DNA from: Pyrocephalus nanus
Lineage: Eukaryota; Chordata; Aves; Passeriformes; Tyrannidae
Reading direction: 5' to 3'
Length of the DNA: 64,000 nt
Assembly: GCA_038380795.1 (NCBI GenBank)
Contig: CM076266.1
Span: 41,438,425 to 41,502,424, forward strand
Shown here: in pieces, positions 50,654 through 63,846 of the stretch
Layout: each line of letters starts with the position of its first letter
Numbering within the stretch: position 1 is the first letter of the stretch
Program-made: the position numbers and the translations under genes
The notes under the pieces: generated by a model
The model's input: the letters and a program-made list of their open reading frames with translations, nothing else
The model's database searches: none
Told to the model about the DNA's origin: nothing

Positions 50654-52293
50654 GAGGCCGTTCATGTTAACAGCAACTATTTAGTCATTTGTTTGGATAC
50701 CTTCTAGGAAAAAGGATAATGTATCTTTTTAGAAGCTGCAACATTTTAGAATTTTAAAAGCATTTTAAATTTAATCATATTAGAGCATAATGTAAACAAC
50801 ACATGCTAATAACATATTTTAGAACAATTTCTACATTTGGCAAAACAGCTCTCTCTTTTGAAACAGGATACTGCACCTTAAAATACCTCAGCTTTAGAAA
50901 TATAAATATTTTTAATAGAAAAAAAACCTGACAAGGAGTCCAGGTCAGTTTGGGATTATCCATATTAAAGGGGATCTTAATACAATGAATCTTTAACTAG
51001 CTTAACAAAAGTAAACCTATAAAACAAGGTAAACATATCAAAAGGGAATATGAAGGAAATGTTTCACTGGAAAGCTTCCTTAACAATTTCCCTACTCGCT
51101 TTGTTATTTTCTTTGACAATAAATCAATTCATAGAGTGCCTTTAAAAACAGAAGGAGCGCTGCCCCGTCCCCCCCACCCCGCATTCCTCAGCACATGAAT
51201 CACTTGGGCTTCCTGTTTCCATAAGGCATTTCCTGCCCCCCCTCCCAAAATCACTTTTCTGCAGGAGAACAGCAGGGACCTGACAAAGCATTGATTTAAA
51301 TAAACAGGGCCTTGCACTGCACCCAGCCTTGCTCTGCCTGATCATCCAGGGATGGAAAGGGACGCCAGCTTGTGGGCTGCACACACTCACTGCGCCTCTC
51401 AGCTCTGGGGAAAAGCTCCCAGAGAAGCTGAACATGCCCTTTGTCAAGGTGGCATTTTATGCCTAGTTGTTGTTTTAGGATTTGTCCATGAGACCCTGGC
51501 AGGAAAGGTTTTACTATTAGTCTTCATTTAAAAAAAAATAAACAAGTGATTGGATATCAGATGATAACGATAACATATCTGTGCTTCTCGTGCAATGTCC
51601 TAATAACTGACTGGAGCCTAATGCTGCATTTTGCTTCTCACCAGTACTTGCATCTACTGCATTTAAGGACGTCTCTCAGGACATTATCATCAAATAAGAC
51701 AGAATGAAAAATTAACCAAGCAGTGCAAAAAAAGAAAACAATGCAATTTTAAAACAGTGCCTTGCTTTGCCTCTTTATATCCACCTTGTACTTTTCTCTA
51801 AATTAACTTTATACATCAACCTGGGACCACTGATATAGCAGTCAGTACCTGTCTACTGGGGAAAAATACCCTAACGTTAACAGTGTTCAAGACTACGGTA
51901 TGATACAATATATACAGACAGCTGAAAGCAAAATCAGAGGATTCAAAATCAGAGCAGAAGAATGTTTCATCAATCAGGTTTGGAAACTAGTTCCAGCAAT
52001 TGCTGATCTCAACAGGCTAAGTGATACATGATCTCTTTCACTAAACGTAAGCAATGTATGGTAATTCTGAGTTATTACAAAGTCTATCAGCTATTACGCA
52101 GATATATGCAGAATAATTGACTGCAACAGGTAGTTTCTCAATTAGTGGCCATAATTATGAACTTCACTATACTTTCAAGTGTACATACAACACTTCAGCT
52201 CTTGTTAAACTCTTTGAACAGCAAATCAGGATTTGCTAGGTCCGTGAATCAAAACACAATTGCTTATCAAAGCTTAGAAAATGCATGTGATGT

Positions 52294-52614
52294 TCAGATA
52301 ATAACCTTAATTACAAATCCTGGAGCTAAATCTTTGCCTATTACCTGTTGCATAAAAGCAGCTTGCTCCCCAGATTCCATTTGCTGGGTTTGAACATCCT
52401 CATCACTGTCCAGTGGCTCCTCTTTGACTTTCACAGCCCCCACCTGCTGTCCTATTCTGTCATCCACACCAGCACTGCTGCTCTCAGCCCTAACGCTGGC
52501 ACTGCTGGCCGCAGCTCGCTCTTCCTGCATGGAGTGATCACTGTGAAGCTCTTCTTCAGCTTCCTCCAGGTGACTGCCAGGCTGCTTGAGCTGCTCAATG
52601 GACTTAGAGAGCAT
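52294..52614 (-). CDS. HDAC9: HDAC9 alternative 3' end: MITR/HDRP isoform terminal exon
   Basis: If the donor at 52344-52343 is not used, the frame continues for 16 codons, [16 protein letters not shown], and stops at TGA (52296-52294). This tail matches, as I remember it, the C-terminus of the human MITR/HDRP isoform (590 residues), which lacks the deacetylase domain and represses MEF2 by recruiting other HDACs and CtBP. The first codons, GTA ATA GGC, are also the splice donor, so the sequence serves two readings. Keeping the exact tail in a bird shows the isoform is old. It shares its first 270 bases with the full-length exon. Confidence 0.9.
   Translation of the reverse strand: MLSKSIEQLKQPGSHLEEAEEELHSDHSMQEERAAASSASVRAESSSAGVDDRIGQQVGAVKVKEEPLDSDEDVQTQQMESGEQAAFMQQVIGKDLAPGFVIKVII
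52345..52614 (-). CDS. HDAC9: HDAC9 exon, acidic/SUMO region before the catalytic domain
   Basis: This 270-base exon (90 codons) is phase 0 at both ends. A strong pyrimidine tract precedes its acceptor (ctcttctctttgcag). It begins [20 protein letters not shown], where human has LLSK, so the first Met is internal and not a start codon. The acidic stretch EEAEEEL is followed by a variable Ala/Ser-rich stretch, then [15 protein letters not shown]. The lysine before EEP fits a SUMO consensus and corresponds to Lys549 of human MITR. The exon ends at GEQAAFMQQ before gtaata. This donor is the choice point between full-length HDAC9 and the truncated MITR isoform. Confidence 0.97.
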
Positions 52615-54024
52615 CTGCAAAGAGAAGAGGGGAAGAATTACTGACTCCTTTCACTGACGCCAAACACCAAAAAGCACTAGATTTGCAGGGACAAAACTAA
52701 AGCTTCTGCTGAAAACCCATGTAGCCATGCACTGCCAAAATATTGATATACAGGGAAAAAAGAACAAAAGTCCCTAAGCAAAAGGTCACTTCTTATTCTG
52801 CAGTAGAATATATACCATGTATATGGAGTGCTATATAATAATAATAAACTAAAAATCAGGCAGGATAATGAAAACATCTGTTAGACTGTTACAGCTGGTA
52901 ATCAAGAGAAATTTCTCTCCCTTCATACTCTTCAGATATGAATTCAGAAATACAATCTTACAGTTAATTTTCCTCAACACAAAATAATAAAGGAACACTA
53001 AGATATAAGTAAATTAGTAATCTGGTTAGTGTTTTGTTATAAGCAAATCAGGAAATGTTCACACAAACTCCTCCATCAATTAAAGCTTGAAGGCACTAAA
53101 AGCCAACACAGGAGCAGTGACAAAAAGGTGGCATGAGTCCTCCATTGCGTGGCACAAAGATACTACAAGCACATCTGTCCATGACTGGAAAGACTGCAGC
53201 TTTTGTGGTGCATTGTACAGGTATCCCAGTTTCACCAATAATGATATAACACAGCTACCCAAAATACTGGTTTTACACCATTAACTGCTGTTGTAAAGCT
53301 CTGCTGAAGTGCCAGAGGCCTGAGCGTTGCAATCACGTGCAGTTTACATTTTGCTATTTAAGATAAAGCCAATGAATTGCACATTAGTCCAAAATTCCCA
53401 CTCTATTGAAAGAGGCACAAATCAGGTGAGTAAGAATTTCCAAGGGGTCAAGTGAGTAATTATCATTTATTCAACTGTCTCCCTTGATTTCAAGCAAATA
53501 CTGCTCATCATCATCAAAGTCAAATATCCTGGGGGGAAAAATACGCTTTTTACCATTACTCTTACCTACTTTCCTCTTCCCATCTGACTCCCTCCCAAAA
53601 TATCAGGTCTTTAAAACTGAGTTTTAGCTGGTGTTATATACTCAGTTACTGGATGGCTTCACTATACCTATTTTTGTCACAAACCATGGACCATCCAGTT
53701 TCATTCAGCTTGCTAATGCACACAGAAAAATGCCACCCTAGTTCAGGGCAGGGTTGTCATGTAAATTAGGATCAAGAAGCTACAGCTGGCTTTAGGAACT
53801 CCCACAAAATCCACAAGTAGAGTTGAAAGATCAATTTATGCAGTTCCAGTTGATGCTCTGATGCATACCTCACAAATTCCATTGTGGAAGACTGTCTGAC
53901 TTCTGTCACAACAAACCTTCATTTTTGGGGTGTAATGGGAGTTTAATGGTTTACTAAAAAGAAACAAATAAAAATTCCTTTTTCATTACTATAGTAACTG
54001 GCAAATCACAATATATGTATTCTG

Positions 54025-54206
54025 CATGCTGCAGGTGGCATGCTCTAAACTGGGCAGTTCTCACTACTGCAACTAATGCAGTGTCTCCTCTTATTAAGCA
54101 GCATCGAAAAAATTTCTTATATGAAACGCATAAATCTTTTCCAGTTTCTTCTCAGGGGATGACGCTGACCAAAAAGGCACTAAAGAAAACTACATGCAAT
54201 CAGCTC
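54025..54206 (+). repeat. Unclassified repeat, copy A
   Basis: This is the partner of the copy at 47282-47462, in the opposite orientation and in the next HDAC9 intron. The shared frame reads WHALNWAVLTTATNAVS and HKSFPVSSQGMTLTKKALK. Over 59 aligned residues 47 agree, there are no indels and neither copy has a stop. Flanking sequence does not align, so the homologous unit is about 180 bases. Confidence 0.75.
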
Positions 54207-56346
54207 AGGTGCACTCCTCTCTGTCACTTAGATATTATTAAATTATTATTATTTATTAGGTAAACATCCTCAAACAAGAAGAGATAGGTAAGTAAGGCTG
54301 TGTGGCTGGTTACTAATGAGCAAATAGAAGCTGAAACATCTGTGTGACATATAATCATATACAGCTACGACAGTTACTGAAGCTGATCCATCTGTAAACC
54401 ATTCCATGTGCCAGTTACTTGACACCAGGTGGGTTATTCTGGAGGGGAAGCCAAGAGAAAATGACTGCATGTCCACAGCAAAGTTAAGACACATATTTAG
54501 CTCATTACTGCTCTCCTTTCTTTTATGCTTTTTCACTTTTATGTCAGGCTTTTTTTTATTCACACTGCTGTATGGGTACAGATCTGCTGCTGAGCTTTCT
54601 GAGGCAACACATGATGGACTGCAGTACAGAATGAATACAAGGATCACCTTCAAATACTTTCTGCGTGCAGTCAGTGGAGTGAACGAGCATACATAAGGGG
54701 GCTGCAGAGACTCAGAGTGGTATTTGTGCGCATTTCAGTTTGCACTGCTCCTGTTTTGGGGCCTCTTTCCATGCCATGGAAGTCAGCAGGTGATTTGCTC
54801 CAGACTTCAGTGACAGGAGGAGATAAGCAAATTGAATTTTCTAAAAATCTGTGAAATGTGTTTTTTAAAGACAGCTTGGCCCCATCCTATTTCAGTACTA
54901 CATTAGCAGCATTACCAGGAGACTGTTCAGTTCTCCTAAGCCATAAACATCTTATTTTATATCTCCTTGTAGTACCAGGAAAATTATGTATCTGGAGACA
55001 CATGAAGATAGCAGTTTAGAGTCAGTAGTTCTATCTTCTCTATCTGAAGATGGATTGCACAGCAGAAAATGAGTCCTGAGTGAAACACTGCTCAGATCCT
55101 TTCACTATGCAGCTAGATACTTCTGCTTATACTTAATGTTTAAAATTTTCACTTTAAATCCTTCCTTTTCTTTTTTTTTTTTTTCTGAATTTATCTGTAG
55201 GTTACATGCAGGGCTTTCTCCTCATTTTAATGCATATTTTGAATTTTGAAATAGTGATTGTTTAATCTGAGTTTTAGTAAAACTGCATTTAAAAATAATA
55301 ACAAAACTATAATTTATTTCACTAAGAAATTAAGAATTGTACACACTGTTTATCTTTAACCAGTATACTTTACTGTTATCCCTATTGCAACTAAAGCAGT
55401 CACTAGAAAAATGGCTTCATGATAATGTAACTTTTTTTTTTTTTTAAACTTTTATTTTCAGGAAATTAAACTGTAAGGGATATGCATGAGCCAAAGTAAA
55501 TAGTGGCAGCAGAAGAGGAAGCATTTACAGACATCAACTCCACTGTATAACTGCAAGAGTCCAACCAAAAAAAAAAGTCATCAAACATAATCTAACCTGC
55601 TTGCTTGTATAGAAAAATGGAAGACTAAGTGTAAATAATCTGGACACTGCAACAGACCATTTTATAGGTCCCTCAGTTGCAGCCCCTGCCTTTGTTTCTC
55701 CTTCGAAATGATAAGCTCTTGTAAAATGAATTATTTTAAATGAAATGTCTTTACCAAGAGACAAAACATGAAATCCTGCAACAGTCACCCCATAATTTCC
55801 ATCCTTAATTAATTGTTCATTTGAAATACATAGCAGCTGTTTCTAAGAACTCATTTATGTACTTCATGAACACAATTCTCCCCCTTCTTCCCCATGACAA
55901 TTACATTACTTTGACCAGCTATATCTGTTGGTAACTTGGCCTCTGCTTACTGTTGTCTCTCTTACTCATGTAGTACAACATTTCTAAGGGATTTATTTGT
56001 CTTTCAAAGTCATTCTCCTGCATTATGGCTTAAACATTAGGAAAGGAGAAAATGCTCTATTTTCCAGTTCCAAACACAGCCAATTGTTGTTTTAGTTTTG
56101 TCCAAATAAACCCCTGCTGTAAGCAATATTTGGAAGAATACCTCTCACCTTCAGAGGATGCTAGTCAGATGTGTAAGCTGCAAAGCCAAAACCTCAGGGT
56201 AATATGTTTAATGAAACTAGATTAATTTACTACCACTGAACCTGATCCAGTCTTCCACATTTCATTAAATATCATTCAGAGAAAGAAATGATTAAACTGG
56301 GGTTAACTGTATCTTTTCAGTATTTCTACAAATAATCTTCCTATTT

Positions 56347-56370
56347 TTTCCATCAATATTTCCATCAATA
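56347..56370 (+). repeat. 12-base tandem duplication
   Basis: The unit tttccatcaata occurs twice in perfect tandem, consistent with a recent small slippage duplication. Confidence 0.9.
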
Positions 56371-59300
56371 TGTATTATTTTTTATTTTATTAAGAGAGAT
56401 TGTTTAACTATGAACATTATCCAAAGAACTAATGAGTTTTCACTTCCTATATATTTTTTATCTCACAGTCTCGTCCAGCCATTGCTTCCATATCCAAAGA
56501 TGTTTTGAACCAATTGATATCCTGGAATGAAAACTGAAACTCAGGTACTTCTTATCTAAGCTTTAGCATTATCCATACAGCTACCATACTTTAGTGCACA
56601 CTATCACTGCCCCATTGTTTTAACATTTACTTTAACATGCTGAGAATTTTACCACTAAAAAAAAATTGTCAAAATACTACGAATACAGTATTTAAGAACA
56701 CAAATAGGGTTCCCATACTGATCAAACAAAATTTTGGTACCAGTGAAGATTGTGCTAGTTTAGCTTCAGCAGAGGCAGGCCTTATTCATCGTACATGACA
56801 AAAATAACTTTTAAAGACAGAGGACTTATGTTCATGTACTCTTCACATTATGATTTCTGAGATTTTTTTGGACACCGACTTCTGCTAGGGGCACTTGCAC
56901 TAGTGATATCAAAATCCTTTTTTTTTTTTTTTTCTGCTAGTGGGAGGTTCAAAGCTTTTTAGATACAGATATATACAGATATACAAATAATATCAAGATT
57001 TTAAGGTTTTTTTTTATTGTAGTAGTGGTCTCCTGGTACCCAACTGCACTACTTTTAATTGAGAGTTTTGGACTCTGAACTCTCTTTATTGAGCAGAATG
57101 AAGATTTGCAATCGTGTTCAAAGGGTGTTATGAGGAAATAAGCTCTCATTTGCACAGAAGTACATTAAAGCTGACAATGGTAAAGCCGATTTTCCCTAAG
57201 ACAAGCTGAGTTCAGGTTACTTCACATTCATTACTAATTCTGAGACAAGGGTTTTTACCTACTTTTGGATGGGATGTCAATATTTGCAGAATGTTTTCAG
57301 AAGGTCAGCATACTAGATCCCACAGGTATACATGCCAGACTTCAGTGGAGATGTATACTGTTTCTCACATTAAAAGCCTGGCATCTGACAGCTGACCAGA
57401 AATAATCCATAGGGGAGCTTCTCTTTGTTATGAAGGACAGAGGCAGGAGGACCTCTTGGCAAGGATTTGTTTCTTTTCAGAATAGAAATGATCCAGGGGA
57501 ATCCTTTACCTCTGAATTGTGTTAGATTTTGCATGTTATCACCCTCGCATCAGCACTGGCTTGCTGCTGAAGCATATTTTTTCCTCGAAGAAAAGAAATG
57601 TGTTTTTTTTTTAAATACAAGATAAATACAAGAACAATGGGGCGGGGAAAAACTGGTTCTCTTCCTCTTTTTGTTGTTACAGCAAGATTCACCTATAGGT
57701 CAGCCAAAAAGATCTGACCAAAACCAGTTTTCAGGGAGCGCTGACAGATGCCACATGATCTTAGCTCAGAGCAAACATTCAAAGGGAGAAAAATGGAAAG
57801 AGAAATAGAAAAGAAAAAGGAGATATTAATTTGTTCTAAGCTTTCGATCAACTGGCATTTCATAGTCTTGTCAGCTTAAAATGGTTCTTACCACCCAAAC
57901 TTTCAAGAGAATATTTTAGTATTCTTATTAAATAAACCCCCTGCATTTTCCATGATTGAAAAGGAGGAAATTATACTTCTTTGCAGATTTCATTATAGAG
58001 CCTATGAACAGGAGAGTAAAGGACATAACAATAAAAATAACAAGTTCATGTGTTTACTTGGTAGGTGCCCAGTTTTGTCCTAAGAAATGAGACGATATTG
58101 TGTTGTTTTCCTACCTGACCTAGAATATCTACTGTTTAAAGTTTCTAACAACTATAACTATGCTTTGCAGAGTTTGACTGTAGAGCCATACAAATTACGT
58201 AATGAACAAATAACTTCACCTGTGAATAGAGTCAAGATTTAAAGACTGAAGAAAGTATGTTCCACCATCCTAACAGAGTTTAGAAACCTTATGTAGGCAT
58301 AGGTGTTCAATCTGAACTTTTAGCTAAACGGTCAAAGAATATAGCTTTAAATTCAGTACATAAAAGCTACTTCACGGTTTGATCTTTTTTTCACTCTCTT
58401 GCCTATGGGCTACCCTCAAATTTCAGTTTTTAAAAATCAGGTTCCTTAAGTGTGTAAGAAAGGCCCCTGGCTTTTTGTGTCCTTGCAGAGGACATATATG
58501 GTTAGAGCACTGATATTTTTCAGTACTATTCACCAGAATGATTCTTCAGAGAATGGAGAAGAACCTAGATGCTGCACACTGTAAAGTCTGTGTAAAGTCT
58601 GAAAAACCACACACATCTTCGGATAACTCGCTGCTTCTGTGGCTGCCATTTGACCTCATTCCTCCTCAGGTGTTTACTGCTCTGAGGAGTTACTGTGCTC
58701 CTAAAGAAGGCTAACTGCTCTGGGAGTAGGGGTAAAGGAGACTGAGAAGCTGTTGAGGCAAAAGTAGGTTGCAGAGGTTCAAGGTAGAGAAAGGCCCTAA
58801 GATAAACTAAGTTTCTACTATCTGCATATGTGTATAGCCAATACTGTACAGAATAAAAGCTAGGTTCACCAGGTTTTCAAACAAGGAATTTTATTTTGTC
58901 TCTTCATCACAAAGAACCATGTGAGAAAGAAAGTGTATTACAAGTATGAGAGATAATTATTCTCATTAATGTGTATTTTCAGTGTAGTTTAACTCAGCAA
59001 AATAAATGTTACTGAAACAAGCATTATCCCAACAAACTCCAGTCTTTTACCTCCTTATTTAGTCTAGCTCTTGTGAGGTTAAATGAATCGTAGCCCTATG
59101 TGACTAGAAATATATGTTCATGTGCCTCAAGTTTAATTTTCGCATTGGGGACAAATGTACATATATGTCACAGTACATATCCCGAATGCTATCGTGGAAT
59201 TTATAACAATAAGCATATTATCTAACAAAAACACATCAGTAGGGTTCTTTGCTTTGAGAGGAGTGCATGAACTGATGGGTTTGTAGAACAAAGACTCAGT

Positions 59301-60643
59301 ACTTTACCCGTTAAAAATTCTTTTCTTTTCAAACAATTGAGGGAAGGTGAAATATTTTCAAAACCTGAGGCTACACGATATACATATGCCATCTTGATTA
59401 AACATATGGAATGCATAGTCAAAGAAAAGCCAACTGGAGTCCTAGTTGAGTAATGAAAACACCCAAGCTGAGAGGGGTTAACATGGAAGGATCAGCTCTG
59501 AACTTTGAAGTTTCGAGTCTTCATTTTTCCTAATTAAGACAAGATTTAATAACCAAACCACTGTACAAACTACGTACTTAAACTCTAGGTTTGTTTCTAA
59601 TTTTGTTGGGAATTCTTAGTAGATTCCAAAGAATCAGTAACCCCTGGGAAATTCACCTAGTAAGGTGGATTGATTTTTTTTTTTCCCTTAAGTACAAGGG
59701 CCAAACGTCCGTTTTTCATCTTCTTTGCCACTGCCTCTTAAATAGTTATTGAGTAATACTCAAACAAAGGAAGACAACTAAAGATGCATGATTAGTATCC
59801 TCTAAATAATATGAAATAATATGTTTGCTGAGCTTCAGCAAATAACTTTCAGAAAACTATGCAGTAAATGCAGAAAAATGTTCTCCAAATAAAAACATTC
59901 AGTTACTTGTATATCTTAATTTTAGAGCAGGGAATGACATCGCATTTGTTGCAGAAGCATTCATTCTCTATAAATCTATTTAGATTCTGCTGCTCTTTGT
60001 TTATTAATGGATGGTCCCTTTTCCTCTTCCCCATGCCCCTGCTCAGAATAAGGTGTTACTGTACAGGCAATCATGGGCTGCATGATTGAACTCTGCATCA
60101 AATGTAGCAACAGCACATTCTTCTGTTTCTCCTTATACGGTCAGAAAAAAAGTCAGTTTGGTAAATGCTGATTAAAAATTTCTCCAGATATTTAGTAAGT
60201 TTCTCACATAGAAACAATAAATTTAATCAGCTGATTGAGTTCAAATGAGTTTTCCATTTACGCCACATACGAGTCAACAATGAGGAAGGTTTTAATATAG
60301 TTCAAAAGCAGCTGAATGGAGTGACTACTGAAGCTCAGAAGTACACATGAAATAGCTGGAGAGAAATCTAGTAATATTTAAGGCATTATTTAGCATTTAA
60401 CAGGAAAACACTTGTAATGTAAACTTGAAAGCTGCTTTGAACCCTATTTTGTTGAATTGTAGCCTATTTCAGAAGCTGAAAATTCAGTTCTATACCAATA
60501 TATATATCAACTATGCAAAACTAAACAAGATACTCGTGCAAGAACCTCTCTGCTGTCCATGACCACATGGCACCAATAACTAAACTTCCTTATTAGTTTT
60601 CAGCCTTTAAGTTAGTTGGAAATTCTTTACTTTGGCAACTCAC

Positions 60644-60861
60644 CTTATTCATGTGGATCTGCTGCTGGTATTGTTTCTGCTTCTCCAAAAACTGCTGATG
60701 TTGCTGCTGGATCACCAGCTGGGCCAAAGTACTCTGAGGAAGAGGAGCTGACTGGGTTCGATTCAGTGGCCTGTGACGAGGCAGTTTGTGGGCAGCTCTT
60801 ATGCCAGGTGAGACTCTCTCCTTTGCTGCTAAAGGAGACTGTGGATGCAGAGGAACCGCTC
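60644..60861 (-). CDS. HDAC9: HDAC9 exon with second 14-3-3 site and Gln-rich helix
   Basis: This 218-base exon completes the split Gly codon, adds 72 codons and ends in phase 0 at MNK before gtgagt. It encodes [20 protein letters not shown], then [13 protein letters not shown]. The serine of RTQSAP matches the second conserved 14-3-3 docking site of class IIa HDACs (about Ser450 in human), whose phosphorylation by CaMK or PKD family kinases drives nuclear export and MEF2 derepression. The rest, [20 protein letters not shown] and beyond, is the glutamine-rich amphipathic helix implicated in oligomerisation of this family. Only a 410-base intron separates it from the previous exon. Confidence 0.97.
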
Positions 60862-61271
60862 CTGCAAAACAAGGACATTTCACTCCCCTGTGAAAAAACA
60901 ACAAACTAATAGTTCTAATAGGAGAGAAAGCTTTCAGTGAGAAGAGGGGTGTATATTGAGGAACTCTGCATCAGCACTGATTCAGTGGGATGTATACCAC
61001 GTGTCTCGCCATGCTGGGAAGTTCAGCTGCTGGAAAAGAATGTGATGAAGTAATCATTTTTTCTTTTCTGTAATCACTGAATTCTTTCAGGCTAAGAGAC
61101 TGGAACAGAATCACTAGAAGAGAAAACAGATACTGTCCTTCACTCTTCTACCCTTCCACTTTTCCCAATGGTTAGGGTACATGGTATCTGTATTACTACA
61201 TTTAGTTTAAACTGAATACAAGAGTCATTAAAAACATTTTAATGTAGTATTGTTGAAGCTTTGATCATTAC
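60862..61271 (-). other. HDAC9 intron, 410 bp
   Basis: This short intron has GT at 61271-61270 and AG at 60863-60862. Nothing else is recognisable in it. Confidence 0.9.
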
Positions 61272-61482
61272 CAGTCACAAGAAGTTTTTGCTGTCTCATT
61301 TGTTCTTTCAGTAACAGATGCTGCAGGAGAGCTTGGTGGCTGCTATTTGGCTTTCCCTCCAAAGCAATGTGAGGATGAGTTGACGACGGAGGAATGTTTC
61401 CTCCATACTGCCCAGCCAAGGCCACTCCTTGTCTGAGTGAAGACGTCTCCCCCTTCTGCTTTTCTTTGAATGACGACGAAGC
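61272..61482 (-). CDS. HDAC9: HDAC9 exon, regulatory region (70 codons + 1 base)
   Basis: This 211-base exon starts in phase 0 after the acceptor tttgacag and ends with the first base of a Gly codon before gtaatg. The product runs [12 protein letters not shown] to QQKLLVT, with the G split across the junction. In the middle is the class IIa segment [20 protein letters not shown], a leucine- and glutamine-rich helix. Compared with human from memory, the length is the same or one residue shorter (EGKPNSSHQ against EGKPPNSSHQ). The change [10 protein letters not shown] against NSLKEKQKCE is a typical level of divergence for this linker. The region is structural and regulatory, with no catalytic residues. 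Confidence 0.96.
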
Positions 61483-63846
61483 CTGTCAAAGAAGAACAGC
61501 ATTGGTAACTGCTTTTCAGAGACCTGGCTGTTTATACCTTGATTAGATGGTCATATGTCACACTTTATGAGTACACCCAGAAGAAAAGGTTAACATCCCT
61601 ATCTTACACTTTGACCGTGAGATAAAAAGGGAGGAAGAACATGCCAGTTAAATGTAACACTGTGAGAAACTGTGTAATGAAACCACTTGGAAAAAAAATC
61701 AGTAATAAAAGCCAAAGCATAAGGAACTACTAGTTAGAACATTATTAACGAAAGGACAGGACCTATCCTTAAAATTCCTAAAGACCTTCCCACAGCCTTC
61801 TGCACAGGAAACACAGAATCAGAGGAAATAGTTTGCACTGAGTTTGGAATAAGCAAGGCTTGTTTTTTCACATAACTTTCCATCACACAGCAAGCCAATC
61901 AGCAAAACAAAATAATAATTACCTGTAGTAGTGGGAAGCTATTACTTTTCCTGGAGCACTCCCTGACTCCCTGAAGGACAGCACAAATGTAAGTTTTACC
62001 CTTTGCAAAGTAAATTTGTACAGTTAAACCCTCATCTACAGAATTGTCAAGAGCTGTTGTACATGTGTGGCATTTTAAAGTACCCCTACAAATTGCACAG
62101 TTTTTGAATTGAAGATTTTGGAAGTTTTCATCCTTCAGCATTGTGAATGTACTTTATAGTTCTTTGCTCTTTGCCTATTAAAAAAAAATCTTAAAACAGC
62201 AGTTATAGCAGAATAACAATGTTTACAGCAAGAATAATAACTAAACAGAAATATATATGTTGAGGCTTTCAGATAACCACTTACGGTATGTCACAGTAAA
62301 ATAGTTTATCTTATAATCTGAATTTTATAAATTCTAAACCAAGGTTTTCACCAATATTTTTTTGGTGTATGCTTACTTCACACTCTGCTATCACCCTTCT
62401 CTGAAAAACAAACACCAGAGTAAACTTTACATTCAATTTGCAACTGCTTATTCTAGAAACAGAAATAAACATTACTTGCGTAAATCAACCTCTTTGTTTT
62501 TTCTAATGACAAAAGTACTATTTGGTGCTAGCTGGCCACATCAAAAGCTTGTAAGATTTGAGTGAGCAAATGAAGCATATGTTCATTTGTATTTTAGTGT
62601 TATAAAATCACTTTGAAGCTAATTATATGTTTTGTGAAATAGGTAAGAAATTTTTCATGATATCCTCTGAAAAAGTAAGCGCTACTTTTTATGATCAGTT
62701 CAGTTTTTTCATCCCTTAAAAACAATAATTTGCTTATAAATATCTCATAAAAGACTTGCAGAGAACCGATTTAAGGCTTACACAATTTTCTTTGCAAAGT
62801 TCTGTATCTGATGTTTAAAATGTTGGATTTCAGCAGTATATTACTGCTAAGAACAGGAAATATGTCGGATAAGCCATGAAGTGAAATGGAACTTTGACTT
62901 GAAACTACATTTAGCACTGGAATTCAATAGCATTTATTACAAACCATAGAGGATTGTATAGATATAATTTTTTTTTCCTCCATGGAAAGCTGTGCTTACA
63001 ACCACTATTTTTTTCACAGAAGTTACCAATTCTTATTCTAAGAAATTTAAATTGTTAACATTTCTTCACAATACATGGTTCTATAGAAACACCATCTATT
63101 AGTATTTTTACTTTTTTTGCTGGAAAGCAGGTAAGTTTTGACCAGTAGCAAAATTTTCAGTACTGAACCTCAGATTTCACCTACAGGTTACTGTGACTTG
63201 GTTTAGATCTAAAGATCCTTATCCATCTGCAGGATATGCATACCATATCTGTGTTTTCACACATTTTGCATATTAATTTAAGATTTATCTCTAAATAAAG
63301 GTCATTGCTGCAGACTGAATAAAGGGATGTGAATATAACTTGTCCTTAAAATATTAAGCATTGTTCACTTCTCTCCAATTTTATTTGTCTGACTGATAGC
63401 ATACCCCTCAAATACGAACCTAGCTGCAGGAATACTAGATTCTTCCCCTACTATGCTCTAGCCCGATTTAGGTCCCTACTGGAATCTCACAAAAAGTTTC
63501 GGGTGCTGTAATTTATCAGGTAGAGATGATCATATAATTTGAATCTTTTTACTAAATAATTTCTTCATATACTTCATGTCACATTTGAAATCTGTTATCT
63601 TACATAAATGCAATGCATATAACCCATATGTGGTAAGCTCCACACTGCCACTTGTTTATTTGGCATTAAGAAAGATTATTGCTTTCAAGTTGTGCCCTTA
63701 AATATCCAGATGCTGCCCAATGCATAGAGATGTTTGGTTCCTACTCTGAACTGCTTATGTTCCAAAATGCTAAAAATAAAGAGAAATCAGAAAGTAGGTT
63801 TTCTGGAAGCAGAATTACATAGGAAGGCTTGAGGCTGGTCACTTAC
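61483..63846 (-). other. HDAC9 intron, 2.4 kb
   Basis: The intron has donor gtaagt at 63846 and AG at 61484-61483. It is AT-rich, and I see no repeats or exons. Confidence 0.9.

Larger units (their letters stand above)
15788..52344 (-). other. HDAC9 intron, 36.6 kb
   Basis: The largest intron runs from the donor at 52344-52343 to the acceptor at 15789-15788. Its first 51 bases double as the MITR coding tail, and the next 1.65 to 2.3 kb are probably the MITR 3' untranslated region. It contains a long CR1 copy, an old CR1-like element, a MIR-like fossil, microsatellites and several dense blocks that may be regulatory. No additional HDAC9 exon or other gene was recognised. Open frames of 100 to 160 codons in GC-richer patches (16.2, 21.6, 25.7 and 44.5 kb) show no family resemblance. 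Confidence 0.85.
52615..60643 (-). other. HDAC9 intron, 8.0 kb
   Basis: The intron has GT at 60643-60642 and AG at 52616-52615. It holds one copy of the unclassified repeat at 54025-54206, T runs near 55.2, 55.4 and 56.9 kb, and a perfect 12-base tandem duplication at 56347-56370. Otherwise I see only plain AT-rich sequence. Confidence 0.85.

Noticed and set aside
52612..52614. ATG at the first codon of the 270-base exon as a possible internal start
   Set aside because: It directly follows a strong acceptor and continues the frame of the previous exon. Human has Leu there, so it is simply an internal Met.
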